Assembly: GCF_001428075.1 (NCBI RefSeq)
Contig: NZ_LMSI01000021.1
Coordinates: 103,233 to 167,232 of the forward strand
DNA: 64,000 bases
Origin: Arthrobacter sp. Soil764
GTDB taxonomy: Bacteria > Actinomycetota > Actinomycetes > Actinomycetales > Micrococcaceae
Reading direction: 5' to 3'
The translations under genes and the position numbers were made by a program. Under the pieces are notes generated by a model. That model ran no database searches and was not told the origin of the DNA. It saw only the letters and a program-made list of their open reading frames with translations. The stretch's first letter is position 1. The number at the start of each line of letters is the position of its first letter. This document shows, piece by piece, positions 15,699 through 23,818 of the stretch.

Positions 15699-16670
15699 AT
15701 GACTGAGACCGGCCGTCCCAACTCCGTGACCCTCCGCTTCCTCGCAGCACCCATGGACGTGGGGCACAGCGGCTCGGTGGACGCGGGGACGGTGCTCGAA
15801 TGGGTGGACAAGGCCGCCTATGCTGCGGCGGTGGGCTGGGCCAAGTCCTACTGCGTGACCGCCTACGTGGGAAACATCCACTTCGCCGATCCCGTCAACA
15901 GCGGCGACATGGTGGAGGTGGAAGCCACCATCGTCTACACCGGCCGGTCCTCCATGCACATCCACACCGTGGTTTCCTCCGGCGACCCGAAGGGCGGCCC
16001 TGCCACCATGCGCAGCCAATGCATGGTGATCTTCGTAGCTGTCGGCGAGGACGGCAAGCCCATCCCGGTGCAGCAGTTCGAACCAAGCACCCCGGCTGAG
16101 ATAGAGCAACGGGACCACGCGCTGGCCAGGATCAAGGTCCGGGAACAGATCGTCGAAGCCATGAACCGGCAGGAATATACAGACGCCGGTACCGCCGAAC
16201 GCGTGACGCTGAGGTTCGTGGCTGCCCCCACCGACGTGAACTGGGGCGGCAAGGTTCACGGCGGCATCGTCATGAAATGGATCGACGAGGCCGCGTACGT
16301 GTGTGCCTCACGCTACTGCGGGATGGATACCGTGGCGGTCTTCTCCGGCGGCGTGCGCTTCTACCGCCCGCTGCTGATCGGCCACGTGGTGGAGGTGGAG
16401 GCCCGGCTGGTTTACACCGGAACCAAGGGAATGCACATCGCCGTCCACGTCCGTTCCGGCGACCCGAAAGGCCGCGAACTGGCCCTCACCACGTACTGCC
16501 TCACCGTGATGGTGGCGCGCGACAACGAGGGCAACTCCGTGCCTGTTCCCGCCTGGGTGCCGGTCAGTGATGAAGACAAACGGCTGCACGACCATGCGCG
16601 CGAACTCCTGGAGATCCGGGGAACAGCGCCGGGCAACCGCCTGCCGAACCACCTGCTCACGCAGGGCTGA
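15699..16670 (+). CDS. Tandem hotdog-fold acyl-CoA thioesterase
   Basis: The 323-residue protein contains two BFIT/BACH-type hotdog domains (about 8-135 and 165-295). Each has a strand-helix motif and a GDPKG turn (SSGDPKG and RSGDPKG). The second half reads DVNWGGKVHGGIVMKWIDEAAY with the expected Asn, the HGG loop and the acid D-E. The first half reads DVGHSGSVDAGTVLEWVDKAAY and lacks the Asn and HGG, so it may be structural. Double hotdog enzymes hydrolyse acyl-CoA thioesters; the natural chain length is not predictable. It ends one base before the end of the convergent dnaB gene. Confidence 0.9.
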   Translation: MTETGRPNSVTLRFLAAPMDVGHSGSVDAGTVLEWVDKAAYAAAVGWAKSYCVTAYVGNIHFADPVNSGDMVEVEATIVYTGRSSMHIHTVVSSGDPKGGPATMRSQCMVIFVAVGEDGKPIPVQQFEPSTPAEIEQRDHALARIKVREQIVEAMNRQEYTDAGTAERVTLRFVAAPTDVNWGGKVHGGIVMKWIDEAAYVCASRYCGMDTVAVFSGGVRFYRPLLIGHVVEVEARLVYTGTKGMHIAVHVRSGDPKGRELALTTYCLTVMVARDNEGNSVPVPAWVPVSDEDKRLHDHARELLEIRGTAPGNRLPNHLLTQG

Positions 16671-16671
16671 C

Positions 16672-18054
16672 CTAGAAGCCGCCACCGCCGGTGTCGCCAG
16701 CCATGTTGGCGAAGCGGGAATAGTGGCCCTGGAAGGCCACCACGATGTCCTTGGTGGGGCCGTTACGGTGCTTGGCCACCAGGATGTCCGCTTCCCCGGC
16801 ACGGGGTGATTCCTTGTCATAGACGTCTTCGCGGTGGAGCAGGATGACCATGTCGGCGTCCTGCTCAATGGAACCGGACTCGCGGAGGTCAGACACCATG
16901 GGCCGCTTGTCCTGCCGCTGTTCCGATCCACGGTTTAGCTGGGACAGGGCGATCACGGGGACCTGGAGTTCCTTCGCAAGCAGCTTGAGTGCACGCGAAA
17001 ACTCGGAGACTTCCTGCTGGCGGGACTCCACCTTCTTTCCCGAGCTCATGAGCTGCAGGTAGTCCAGGATGACCAGCTTGAGGTCATGCTGCTGCTTCAG
17101 GCGGCGGCACTTGGCCCGGATTTCCATCAGGGACATATTGGGGCTGTCGTCAATGAACAGGGGGGCATCATTCATGCGGCCCATGGTGGTGGCGATCTTG
17201 GACCACTGCTCGTCCTTGATGGTTCCCTTGCGGAGGTCCTGGAGGCCAATGGTGGCCTCGGCGGACAGCAGGCGCATCGCGATCTCGTTCCGGCCCATTT
17301 CCAGGGAGAACATCACTGTGGAGAGATTGTTCTTAATGGCCGCGGAGCGGGCAAAGTCCAGGGCGAACGTCGACTTACCGACAGCAGGGCGGGCCGCGAT
17401 GACGATCATCTGGCCCGGGTGGAGCCCGTGGGTGAGTTCGTCGAGCTCGTAGAAGCCCGTTGGCACGCCGGTCATGCCCTCTCCGCGGTGGCCGGACGCC
17501 TCGATCTCGTCCACCGTGGACTCCATGACGTCCTTCAGAACCACGTAGTCCTCGGCGGTGCGGCGCTCGGCGACGGCGTAAACCTCCGCCTGCGCCTGGT
17601 TGACCAGGTCCTCGACCTCTCCGTCCGAGCCGTAGCCCAGCTGGACGATCTTGGTTCCGGCGTTCACCAGCCGGCGAAGGACTGCCCGTTCGGCCACGAT
17701 CTCCGCGTAATAGCCGGCGTTGGCTGCGGTGGGGACGGTCTGGATCAGTTCGTGCAGGTAGGCAGGGCCGCCGATCCTGTTGATCTCCGCGCGCTTGGTG
17801 AGCTCATCGGACACGGTAACCGCATCCGCAGGCTCCCCGCGGCCATAGAGGTCGATGATGGCCTCATAAATGGTCTCGTGCGCCGGACGGTAGAAATCCT
17901 GCCCGCGGAGGATCTCAACGACGTCGGCGATGGCATCCTTGGACAGCATCATGCCGCCCAGGACCGACTGTTCGGCAGCAATGTCCTGCGGAGGCTTCCG
18001 GCTTGCGTCCGATCCACGGGTTGCCTCGACAGGGTCCAGATGCGCGATTGACAA
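16672..18054 (-). CDS. dnaB: Replicative DNA helicase DnaB
   Basis: The 460-residue protein has the N-terminal DnaB domain (QDIAAEQSVLGGMML), a linker helix and the RecA-like motor with the Walker A motif ARPAVGKST near residue 222, FSLEMG, the Walker B ILDYLQLM and SQLNRGSEQRQDKRP. It is the hexameric helicase that opens the chromosomal replication fork. The TTG at 18054 is chosen because GGAGG lies 8 bases upstream and it gives the usual N-terminus LSIAHLDPVEAT; the open frame upstream of it is not conserved-looking. There is no intein, although inteins are frequent in actinobacterial DnaB. Confidence 0.96.
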   Translation of the reverse strand: MSIAHLDPVEATRGSDASRKPPQDIAAEQSVLGGMMLSKDAIADVVEILRGQDFYRPAHETIYEAIIDLYGRGEPADAVTVSDELTKRAEINRIGGPAYLHELIQTVPTAANAGYYAEIVAERAVLRRLVNAGTKIVQLGYGSDGEVEDLVNQAQAEVYAVAERRTAEDYVVLKDVMESTVDEIEASGHRGEGMTGVPTGFYELDELTHGLHPGQMIVIAARPAVGKSTFALDFARSAAIKNNLSTVMFSLEMGRNEIAMRLLSAEATIGLQDLRKGTIKDEQWSKIATTMGRMNDAPLFIDDSPNMSLMEIRAKCRRLKQQHDLKLVILDYLQLMSSGKKVESRQQEVSEFSRALKLLAKELQVPVIALSQLNRGSEQRQDKRPMVSDLRESGSIEQDADMVILLHREDVYDKESPRAGEADILVAKHRNGPTKDIVVAFQGHYSRFANMAGDTGGGGF

Positions 18055-18206
18055 AGCTGCCGTCCTCCATTTGTGCCGGGCCTGGCGGCCCGGCGATCCA
18101 TCCTGTTTGCGGCAGCCGATAACCGGCCCCGCTACCTGTCCAGGTCTACCCGCAGGCCCTGACAATCAAGCGCCGGCGAATCCGGACGCCACGCTCCGGC
18201 CCGGAG

Positions 18207-18674
18207 TTATCCCCACAATCCACAGCTTTTCCACAGAGACGCGTAGGAGGCGGTCCGCCGGGGTCCGAACCATGGCAGGAACGCCCTGTTTGGGCCGTGG
18301 AGAACAGGTACCCCGCTACGCTAACCGCCGCGGCCCCAGCGGCAAAGCCAGCAGTCCGCACATGCTGTGGATAACCTGTGCACTACAGGGAATACCTTGT
18401 GCACAGTCTGTGGGGAACTCTGTGGATATCAACTTTTTTTGGGGCGTTCCATGGCGCTGACCTGCGGAAACACTCGCACCAGCATGTGGAGTAAATATTT
18501 CTTCCACGGAATTTCATCCACAGGCCCTGGAGGGGGCACTCAGGGGAAAGAGGGTGGAAGGCGCTGGCCGGGGAGTGTTTGGCCGGCCACGTGTCGCTCC
18601 TCATATTCCCGGCCGGACGTTTGACCTGCCGCTACGGGCCCTGTATGCGAAGCAGTGAATATTGCTGTGGATAA
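18207..18674. promoter_or_regulatory. Cluster of DnaA-box-like sequences between dnaB and a divergent gene
   Basis: The 645-base gap 18055-18699 has no gene but many matches to TTATCCACA. Exact: 18366-18374 and 18666-18674 (both on the minus strand). One mismatch: TTATCCCCA 18207-18215, TTTTCCACA 18227-18235, ATATCCACA at 18421-18429 (minus), TCATCCACA 18514-18522; TTGTGCACA 18397-18405 is one off the TTGTCCACA variant. Weaker: 18216-18224 and 18409-18417. Two AT-rich patches (18427-18440 and 18491-18503) lie among them. Confidence 0.65.
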
Positions 18675-18699
18675 CTGCGATCTGGAATAAGCTCTACAT

Positions 18700-19005
18700 A
18701 TGGGCGATCTACTGCTGGTCCTGTTGCCGGCGATAGTTTTGGTGGCGCTTATGTGGGGCATTGCCACCGCCCTGCGGCCGCGCGATGGCGGGACGTCGGA
18801 GGCCGAAAAGTACCAGCGCGAACTCGCTGAGCGTTCTGCCCGGCACTACGCCGCCCAGGTCGAAGCGGCCACCGCCGCACGCGCACGGCTGGAGGCGGCC
18901 ACCCACCCAAGCCAAAACCGGCAGCAGTACATCCAACAGCAGGAACATGGCTGGGCGAATGGCCAGCCAGGCAACAACACCTGGCGAGGGCCAGGAAGTA
19001 CATAG
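18700..19005 (+). CDS. Small membrane-anchored hypothetical protein
   Basis: A 101-residue protein with an N-terminal membrane segment (LLLVLLPAIVLVALMWGIATAL), then a charged helical region (EAEKYQRELAERSARHYAAQVEAATAARA) likely to form a coiled coil, and a Gln/Asn/Gly-rich tail. No family is recognised. It is divergent from dnaB across the DnaA-box cluster and is followed 13 bases later by another membrane-anchored protein, so the two probably form an operon. Confidence 0.7.
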   Translation: MGDLLLVLLPAIVLVALMWGIATALRPRDGGTSEAEKYQRELAERSARHYAAQVEAATAARARLEAATHPSQNRQQYIQQQEHGWANGQPGNNTWRGPGST

Positions 19006-19018
19006 AACGGATCATGAA

Positions 19019-19585
19019 ATGGAATCGCTTGTGGTCCCGGTCCTTATCCTGCTCACCGTGGTCGCGGGGGTCACGCTCGCTTACCGCGCCGCCCGCAGCC
19101 GCAAAGCAGCCCACGCCTCCTCCCACACCCAGCCTGTTGCCACACCGCAGGAACTGGCCCGTGCTGCTGCAGCCCGGCTGTCCGAAGATGAACACCGCCG
19201 ACTGTATGCCTTGATCGCGCAGGGCCAGGCCATGGCTGCCATCAAGCTCTACTACGAGGTCACCGGAGACGGGCTGAGGGCCTCGCGCGACGCCGTAGGG
19301 GCCCTGGCGGCACACCCGCAGCCCTACCGGAGCCCGGAGCCGGCGCAGGCGCCCGAGGAGGACGACGACGAGCCGCAGCGGTTTCCGTACCGCTACAGGG
19401 CGATCGCCAGCAAGGGGGACGTAACCCGCGAAGTGAGCAGCAACATGCTTAACGACGAGATCTACGGCAGGATCCGCACCCTGGCCCGCAGTGGTGACAC
19501 CGAAGCCGCAGCCACTGCACTAACCAGGCACTCTGACATCTCCCTGAAGCAGGCCCGGGAGTTCATCGCATTGCTGGACGACTGA
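19019..19585 (+). CDS. Membrane-anchored protein with ribosomal protein L7/L12 C-terminal-like motif
   Basis: The 188-residue protein begins with one membrane segment (residues 2-22) and continues with a soluble part. Residues 73-93, AAIKLYYEVTGDGLRASRDAV, follow the pattern of the helix-turn-helix in the C-terminal domain of ribosomal protein L7/L12 (A-I-K-x2-x-E-x-T-G-x-G-L-x2-x-K/R-D-x-V). A second, looser copy occurs near the end (HSDISLKQAREFIALLDD). In L7/L12 this face recruits translation factors. The protein is not L7/L12: it has a membrane anchor, an acidic Pro-rich middle and no N-terminal dimer domain. Function unknown. The ribosome binding site is weak. Confidence 0.7.
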   Translation: MESLVVPVLILLTVVAGVTLAYRAARSRKAAHASSHTQPVATPQELARAAAARLSEDEHRRLYALIAQGQAMAAIKLYYEVTGDGLRASRDAVGALAAHPQPYRSPEPAQAPEEDDDEPQRFPYRYRAIASKGDVTREVSSNMLNDEIYGRIRTLARSGDTEAAATALTRHSDISLKQAREFIALLDD

Positions 19586-19642
19586 GACGCTTTCAAAGCA
19601 AGCCCGGGCCCCCTACGGTCCATAGGCCAGCATGCAAAAGGA

Positions 19643-19678
19643 GGCCGGGACCGCATCCTCACGGATACAGTCCCGGCC
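19643..19678. terminator. Hairpin between convergent genes
   Basis: Nine-base perfect arms GGCCGGGAC (19643-19651) and GTCCCGGCC (19670-19678). A T-rich stretch follows on the plus strand. It lies between the L7/L12-like gene and the convergent secreted-protein gene, so it could act both ways. Confidence 0.6.
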
Positions 19679-19736
19679 GTCCTGTTTATTTGCCCATACC
19701 TGGCTCAGGGCCAGGATGAGTCGGCTGCAACCCGGC

Positions 19737-21146
19737 CTACCCGGCGCCGCCAGTGGAATCGTAATAGGACCAGTACCGGTTTGTGGCATTCACATCAGCG
19801 AGCACCAGCAGACCGCTGTTGGCCGTGCCACGGGCAGAACTGTTGAGGTTCTGCTTCGTCGACGTCACGTTATGCACATACTGGTCGGCGTCCACGATAC
19901 GGGCCGTCTTCGTGGTGGTGAATTTAAGGTCGCTCAGTGATGCGGATTTCTCGTAGACCGCACCCCCCGAACTGGTGCAGACACCGGCGTTCGTAGTACC
20001 ACTCGGCTTCGGGTAGGTCGCAAAAGTACGCACCTTTTTCGCGTACTCGTCAATCATGACGATCACCCTGTTCGGGCACTCAGCCACGGTGGCAATCGTG
20101 CTTGCAGTCCAGGTTGAAGTCGACGTATTCAATGACAGCAGCTGGATCAGCGGTTGGGACGATGATGTGTACGAGGTTTTGATTGCAGCAAAGACCTTGT
20201 CTGCCGTAGCGTCCAGCCACTTCAGGTTCATGTGGTCGTCGCCGCTCCGCTGCCCCTTCACCGCCGCAACCGGCGTGGTCCAGGTGGTTTTGGACGCTCC
20301 GTCGACGTGGTAGCTCCAGTACATGCCGTCAGTGGAGTCCCCCACCTGCCTGCTCCACATCACGCCGATCTTGTTGCCGCTATAGGCGATCACAGCCGAG
20401 TTATCGTCCACGGACACACTGCTCAATGACGCCGGATGGGCGAACGGGGTGCCCCACGTGGCACCATCCGTGCCAGTGACGTTCATATAGATCCGGTTCC
20501 CCTGCTGCCAGGTGGCCCAGATACGGCCTGTGGAGTCCTTATCAATGGAGATGGTCTCGATTTTTTGGTTGTTGATTTGGGTCGATCCCAGACTCGTGTA
20601 CGACTTGGTGCTCGAGTTGTAGCTGTAGCGCCGCATCGTCGTCGGGAAGTTCGGTTCGGCCGGCAGGCCGTCGTTGACGAACCGGAAGCTCGCGACATAC
20701 AACGTCTTCCCGTCCCACAGCACGTCATGATGGGTGTTCGCCCGGGACTCGGTCACCACACCCGTACTGGTCCACGACTTTGTCGAGGCATTGAACCGGA
20801 AGATGCGGAAGCTGGAACTGGCTGCATCCCACAGGTTCCCCCACCAGATCCCGTCGTTGAACCACAACGAATTTGTTTGCCGCTTGGTACCGGTCGGCGT
20901 CCCCGTTCCTGAGTGCGACGGGCCTTCCGCTCCCACGTCACCTGTGGCCGCGGATGCGCCCACGGGTGCCACCAGCCCAGCAAGCACAACCAGCAGCGCT
21001 GTCAGCAGTGCGGGCAACCCCAGCCGGGATCGACGCAAGCGGCCGCTCCCAGGACTGGCAGGTCCCCTTCTGCAAAAAGGCCAGGAAGCTCTGGCAGCGT
21101 GATCGTGCCCGTCCCCGTCGGATATTTGATGGTCTCTCAACTTCAC
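19737..21146 (-). CDS. Secreted protein of unknown function, probable beta-propeller
   Basis: The 469-residue product has an unusually long N-terminal region before a signal-type hydrophobic stretch (about 41-66, ending VGASA). The mature part is rich in Trp, Ser, Thr and Asn with recurring segments such as SLWFNDGIWWGNLWD, HHDVLWDGKTLYVASFRF, GRIWATWQQGN and YWSYHVDGASKTTW, which suggest sialidase/BNR-like propeller blades, though no intact SxDxGxTW box is visible. Codon use looks less GC-rich than in neighbouring genes, which may mean transfer. The start at 21146 (GTG) is uncertain; a start nearer the signal peptide is possible. No enzymatic function can be assigned. Confidence 0.65.
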   Translation of the reverse strand: MKLRDHQISDGDGHDHAARASWPFCRRGPASPGSGRLRRSRLGLPALLTALLVVLAGLVAPVGASAATGDVGAEGPSHSGTGTPTGTKRQTNSLWFNDGIWWGNLWDAASSSFRIFRFNASTKSWTSTGVVTESRANTHHDVLWDGKTLYVASFRFVNDGLPAEPNFPTTMRRYSYNSSTKSYTSLGSTQINNQKIETISIDKDSTGRIWATWQQGNRIYMNVTGTDGATWGTPFAHPASLSSVSVDDNSAVIAYSGNKIGVMWSRQVGDSTDGMYWSYHVDGASKTTWTTPVAAVKGQRSGDDHMNLKWLDATADKVFAAIKTSYTSSSQPLIQLLSLNTSTSTWTASTIATVAECPNRVIVMIDEYAKKVRTFATYPKPSGTTNAGVCTSSGGAVYEKSASLSDLKFTTTKTARIVDADQYVHNVTSTKQNLNSSARGTANSGLLVLADVNATNRYWSYYDSTGGAG

Positions 21147-21326
21147 TCCCCGGTGTTGAATTATCAGTCAACCCCCAGATTGCTCAGTGTTGGCTGTGGA
21201 GCCACCAAAAACAATCCCCGGCGCGCCCCCTAAACCCTGCGGCCCCGAGCCCCTAACCCCCGAGTCTCCACAGGGAGTGACGTCAGTTCCATCGCTGGCC
21301 CGGCAGGATGCGGGGCCGACCGCCGG

Positions 21327-21953
21327 TCAGCGGCCCCCGGAAATGCCGGCCAGCAGCTGCTCGAACGGAAGGGACTCCAGCGGGGCGGGCTTCCGGCCGG
21401 GCTGCGGCCCTTCGAGCAGTCGCGCGAGCTCAGCGGCGGCCCGCTCGATCCGGTCGGCGAGTGACGCCCCGCCCTCTTCGGCGGTTCCCCAGTCCTGCGG
21501 TCCGGCGAAGACGCCGGTTGCAGCGATGCGTGTGCGGAGGTAACTGAACAGCGGGCGAAGCGCGTAGTCCAGGACCATCTGGTGCCGGTCCGTACCGCCC
21601 GTGGCACCCAACAGTACCGCCTTGCCGTCCAGTGATTTCGGGTCGAGGACGTCCATGAAGGATTTGAAGAGACCGCTGTAGGAGGCGCTGAAGACCGGCG
21701 TCACGGCAATAATGCCGTCCGAGGCCTCCACGCCGGCAATGACCTGCGCCAGGCGTGGCGCGGCGTAACCGGTGACGAAGTTGTTGGCGATATCCACGGC
21801 CAGGTCCCGGAGTTCGACGACGTCCACGGCCACCTCGTAACCACTTGCCCTGAGCTGCCGCTCGGCAGCGGCCGAAAGCTGGTCAGCCAGCAAGCGGCTG
21901 GATGAAGGTACGCCCAGTCCTGCGGAAAGGATGGTGAGACGGCGGGTTTCCAT
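21327..21953 (-). CDS. NADPH-dependent FMN reductase
   Basis: A 208-residue flavodoxin-fold protein. The N-terminus (LTILSAGLGVPSSSRLLADQL) is the phosphate loop for FMN, followed by DGIIAVTPVFSASYSGLFKSF and GATGGTDRHQMVLDYALRPLF, typical for the SsuE/MsuE-like FMN reductases and the CE1759 subgroup found in actinobacteria. These enzymes reduce free FMN for two-component monooxygenases or other flavin users. ATG 21953 follows AGGAG at 21960-21964. A palindrome 30-41 bases upstream may be its operator. It stands alone, with PhzF upstream on the same strand. Confidence 0.88.
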   Translation of the reverse strand: METRRLTILSAGLGVPSSSRLLADQLSAAAERQLRASGYEVAVDVVELRDLAVDIANNFVTGYAAPRLAQVIAGVEASDGIIAVTPVFSASYSGLFKSFMDVLDPKSLDGKAVLLGATGGTDRHQMVLDYALRPLFSYLRTRIAATGVFAGPQDWGTAEEGGASLADRIERAAAELARLLEGPQPGRKPAPLESLPFEQLLAGISGGR

Positions 21954-21982
21954 GGCGTTCTCCTGGTTCTCGTTCAGCATAC

Positions 21983-21994
21983 ATGCAAATGCAT
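21983..21994. promoter_or_regulatory. Palindrome upstream of the FMN reductase gene
   Basis: ATGCAAATGCAT has perfect 5-base arms (ATGCA/TGCAT) and lies 30-41 bases before the ATG at 21953. It resembles a repressor half-site pair; the regulator is unknown. Confidence 0.4.
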
Positions 21995-22056
21995 CTACAC
22001 TCCTGAACTGCCGGCGGCAGGGAACTATTCCCGGACACCAACTCCAGCCCACTGGA

Positions 22057-22905
22057 TCAGAGCAGGACACTCCCCCGGATGCACGTGGTGGAATCACCGC
22101 CCACCCAGATGTCCCCGCCCTCAGCACTGACGTGGATGCGCCCGGACCGGCCCAGGACGGTCCCCTGCGAGGCGACGTACTCCTCCGGTGCCCTGCCGCT
22201 TCCAATGAGCCACTGGGCGGCACCAGCGTTGAAGCTGCCGGTGACCGGATCTTCCGCCATGGCATCACCAGGCAGGAAGGTGCGGACTTCGAAGTCGGTA
22301 CCGGCGCCGGGCTCGTGGGGCCCGATGACGCCGATCTTCAGGTCACCCATCGCCGCCTGGTCCGGCTCAAGAGCCAGCACCTGCGCGGCTGACTCCAGCA
22401 GGACACCGATCCATTCGGGGCCATTCACCAGCCATGACGCGTCAACAATGCCCGAAGCGGGCAACCGCAGCGCCTCGGCCAGCTGCCGGCGCACAGCTGC
22501 ATCCACCGGGCCGGAACGTGTCAGCGGCGGTGCCGCGAAAGCCAGCCTCCCGCCGTCGCGCTTTATCCGGACCAGCCCGGCGGCGCACTCCTGCACCAGG
22601 TGGCCGTCTGACTGGGGTACTCCCCCGGCCTGCAGCCAGGCGTGCGCCGATCCCAGCGTGGGATGGCCTGCGAAGGGGAACTCCTCGGTGCCGGTGAAAA
22701 TCCGGACCCGGTAATCCGCGAGGGGATCCTCGGGAGGCAGGAGGAAAGTGGTCTCCGAAAGGTTGGTCCAGTTGGCGAAGTGCTGCATTGTTGCCGTGTC
22801 CAGCCCTTGGGCGTCAAGCACGACGGCGAGCGGGTTGCCGCGGTAGGCCTGGCCGGCGAAGACATCTACTTGGTGGAAGGGGCGGCTGCGCGGTGTCGGT
22901 TTCAC
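22057..22905 (-). CDS. PhzF-family isomerase
   Basis: The 282-residue protein has the two diaminopimelate-epimerase-like halves of the PhzF family. It contains NLSETTFL with E51 at the place of the family's catalytic Glu, FPFAGHPTLGSAHA, and the C-terminal ligand loop DPVTGSFNAGAAQWL. PhzF itself isomerises a phenazine precursor, but most members, like this one without other phenazine genes, have unknown substrates. The family is certain; the reaction is not. Confidence 0.92.
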   Translation of the reverse strand: MKPTPRSRPFHQVDVFAGQAYRGNPLAVVLDAQGLDTATMQHFANWTNLSETTFLLPPEDPLADYRVRIFTGTEEFPFAGHPTLGSAHAWLQAGGVPQSDGHLVQECAAGLVRIKRDGGRLAFAAPPLTRSGPVDAAVRRQLAEALRLPASGIVDASWLVNGPEWIGVLLESAAQVLALEPDQAAMGDLKIGVIGPHEPGAGTDFEVRTFLPGDAMAEDPVTGSFNAGAAQWLIGSGRAPEEYVASQGTVLGRSGRIHVSAEGGDIWVGGDSTTCIRGSVLL

Positions 22906-22932
22906 CGGAGCAGGCTACCACCGGACAACGAA

Positions 22933-22966
22933 AGACCCCCGCCGCCGGAACCGGCAACGGGGGTCT
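22933..22966 (-). terminator. Terminator of the rpsF-ssb-rpsR-rplI operon
   Basis: AGACCCCCG (22933-22941) pairs with CGGGGGTCT (22958-22966); an inner GCCGG/CCGGC pair extends the stem. Read on the minus strand it is followed by TTTCGTT. It lies 17 bases past the rplI stop. Confidence 0.88.
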
Positions 22967-22983
22967 TCTGATGCAGTTGAGGA

Positions 22984-23436
22984 CTACTTTCCTGCAACCA
23001 CGTCGAGTTCGATCACAGCAGCAACGTCAGCGTGGAGGCGGACGTTGGCCTGGTAGGAACCAACCGACTTGATGTGGGCGGGCAGTTCAACCTTGCGCTT
23101 GTCGATCTTGCCGAGGCCGGCGGCCTCAACAGCGTCGGCAACGTCGCCCTGCTTGACGGTGCCGAACAGGCGGCCGGACTCGCCGGCCTTGACGACCAGC
23201 TTGACCGGCTTTGCGGACAGTGCAGCGGCCTGCTTCTGAGCATCTTCCAGGGAAGCGTGCTCGCGGGCGGCGCGGGCAGCCTTGATGGACTCAACCTGCT
23301 TCTCGCCACCCTTCGACCAGGTCAGGGCGAAGTTGCGGGGCAGCAGGTAGTTACGTGCGTAACCATCCTTGACCTCGACAACATCGCCAGCAGCACCGAG
23401 ACCGGTTACTTCGTGGGTCAGAATGAGCTTTGCCAT
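22984..23436 (-). CDS. rplI: 50S ribosomal protein L9
   Basis: The 150-residue protein starts [31 protein letters not shown] (quoted in part: [17 protein letters not shown]), the conserved N-terminal RNA-binding domain of bL9, then a long connecting helix ([17 protein letters not shown]) and a C-terminal domain. It binds 23S rRNA at the base of the L1 stalk. It is the last gene of the operon, 17 bases after rpsR. Confidence 0.98.
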   Translation of the reverse strand: MAKLILTHEVTGLGAAGDVVEVKDGYARNYLLPRNFALTWSKGGEKQVESIKAARAAREHASLEDAQKQAAALSAKPVKLVVKAGESGRLFGTVKQGDVADAVEAAGLGKIDKRKVELPAHIKSVGSYQANVRLHADVAAVIELDVVAGK

Positions 23437-23453
23437 GTTAGTTAATCCCTTCC

Positions 23454-23693
23454 TTAGCCGCGGCCAGCGCCGGAGTAAGGCAGCAGAGCAACTTCGCGGG
23501 CGTTCTTGATTGCCTGGGCGATCTTGCGCTGTTCCTGCACCGTGACGCCAGTGACGCGACGGGCGCGGATCTTTCCGCGGTCGGAGATGAACTTGCGCAG
23601 CAATGCTACGTCCTTGTAGTCGATGACAGTGATGTCAGCGGCCTTCAAGGGGTTGGACTTTGGTTTGGGCTTACGGAGTTCAGCCTTAGCCAT
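23454..23693 (-). CDS. rpsR: 30S ribosomal protein S18
   Basis: A 79-residue protein with the bS18 core [18 protein letters not shown] and the ending [11 protein letters not shown]. It binds 16S rRNA with S6, which is encoded in the same operon. It contains no cysteine at all, so it is independent of zinc. GGAG lies 7 bases before the ATG. The 125 bases between ssb and this gene contain two hairpins (23717-23738 and around 23769-23786). Confidence 0.98.
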   Translation of the reverse strand: MAKAELRKPKPKSNPLKAADITVIDYKDVALLRKFISDRGKIRARRVTGVTVQEQRKIAQAIKNAREVALLPYSGAGRG

Positions 23694-23818
23694 CGTGGAG
23701 CTCCTATTCTATGGAGCCCGTGGATATTGATCCACGGGATGGTGGTGGTCCGACGGCGGCAGTACCCTGGGTGCCTTTCGGCACCCCGGCAGCCCCGCGC
23801 CGGGCCGTTGTTTGGGTT

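Noticed and set aside
16672..18054. Intein in DnaB
   Set aside because: Walker A and downstream motifs are uninterrupted and the length is normal at 460 residues.
18055..18699. Main chromosomal origin
   Set aside because: dnaA and dnaN, which flank oriC in actinobacteria, are not in the window; the parS sites point to an origin beyond the right end.
22057..22905. Part of a phenazine pathway
   Set aside because: No other phz gene is near; PhzF-family proteins are widespread with other, mostly unknown, roles.
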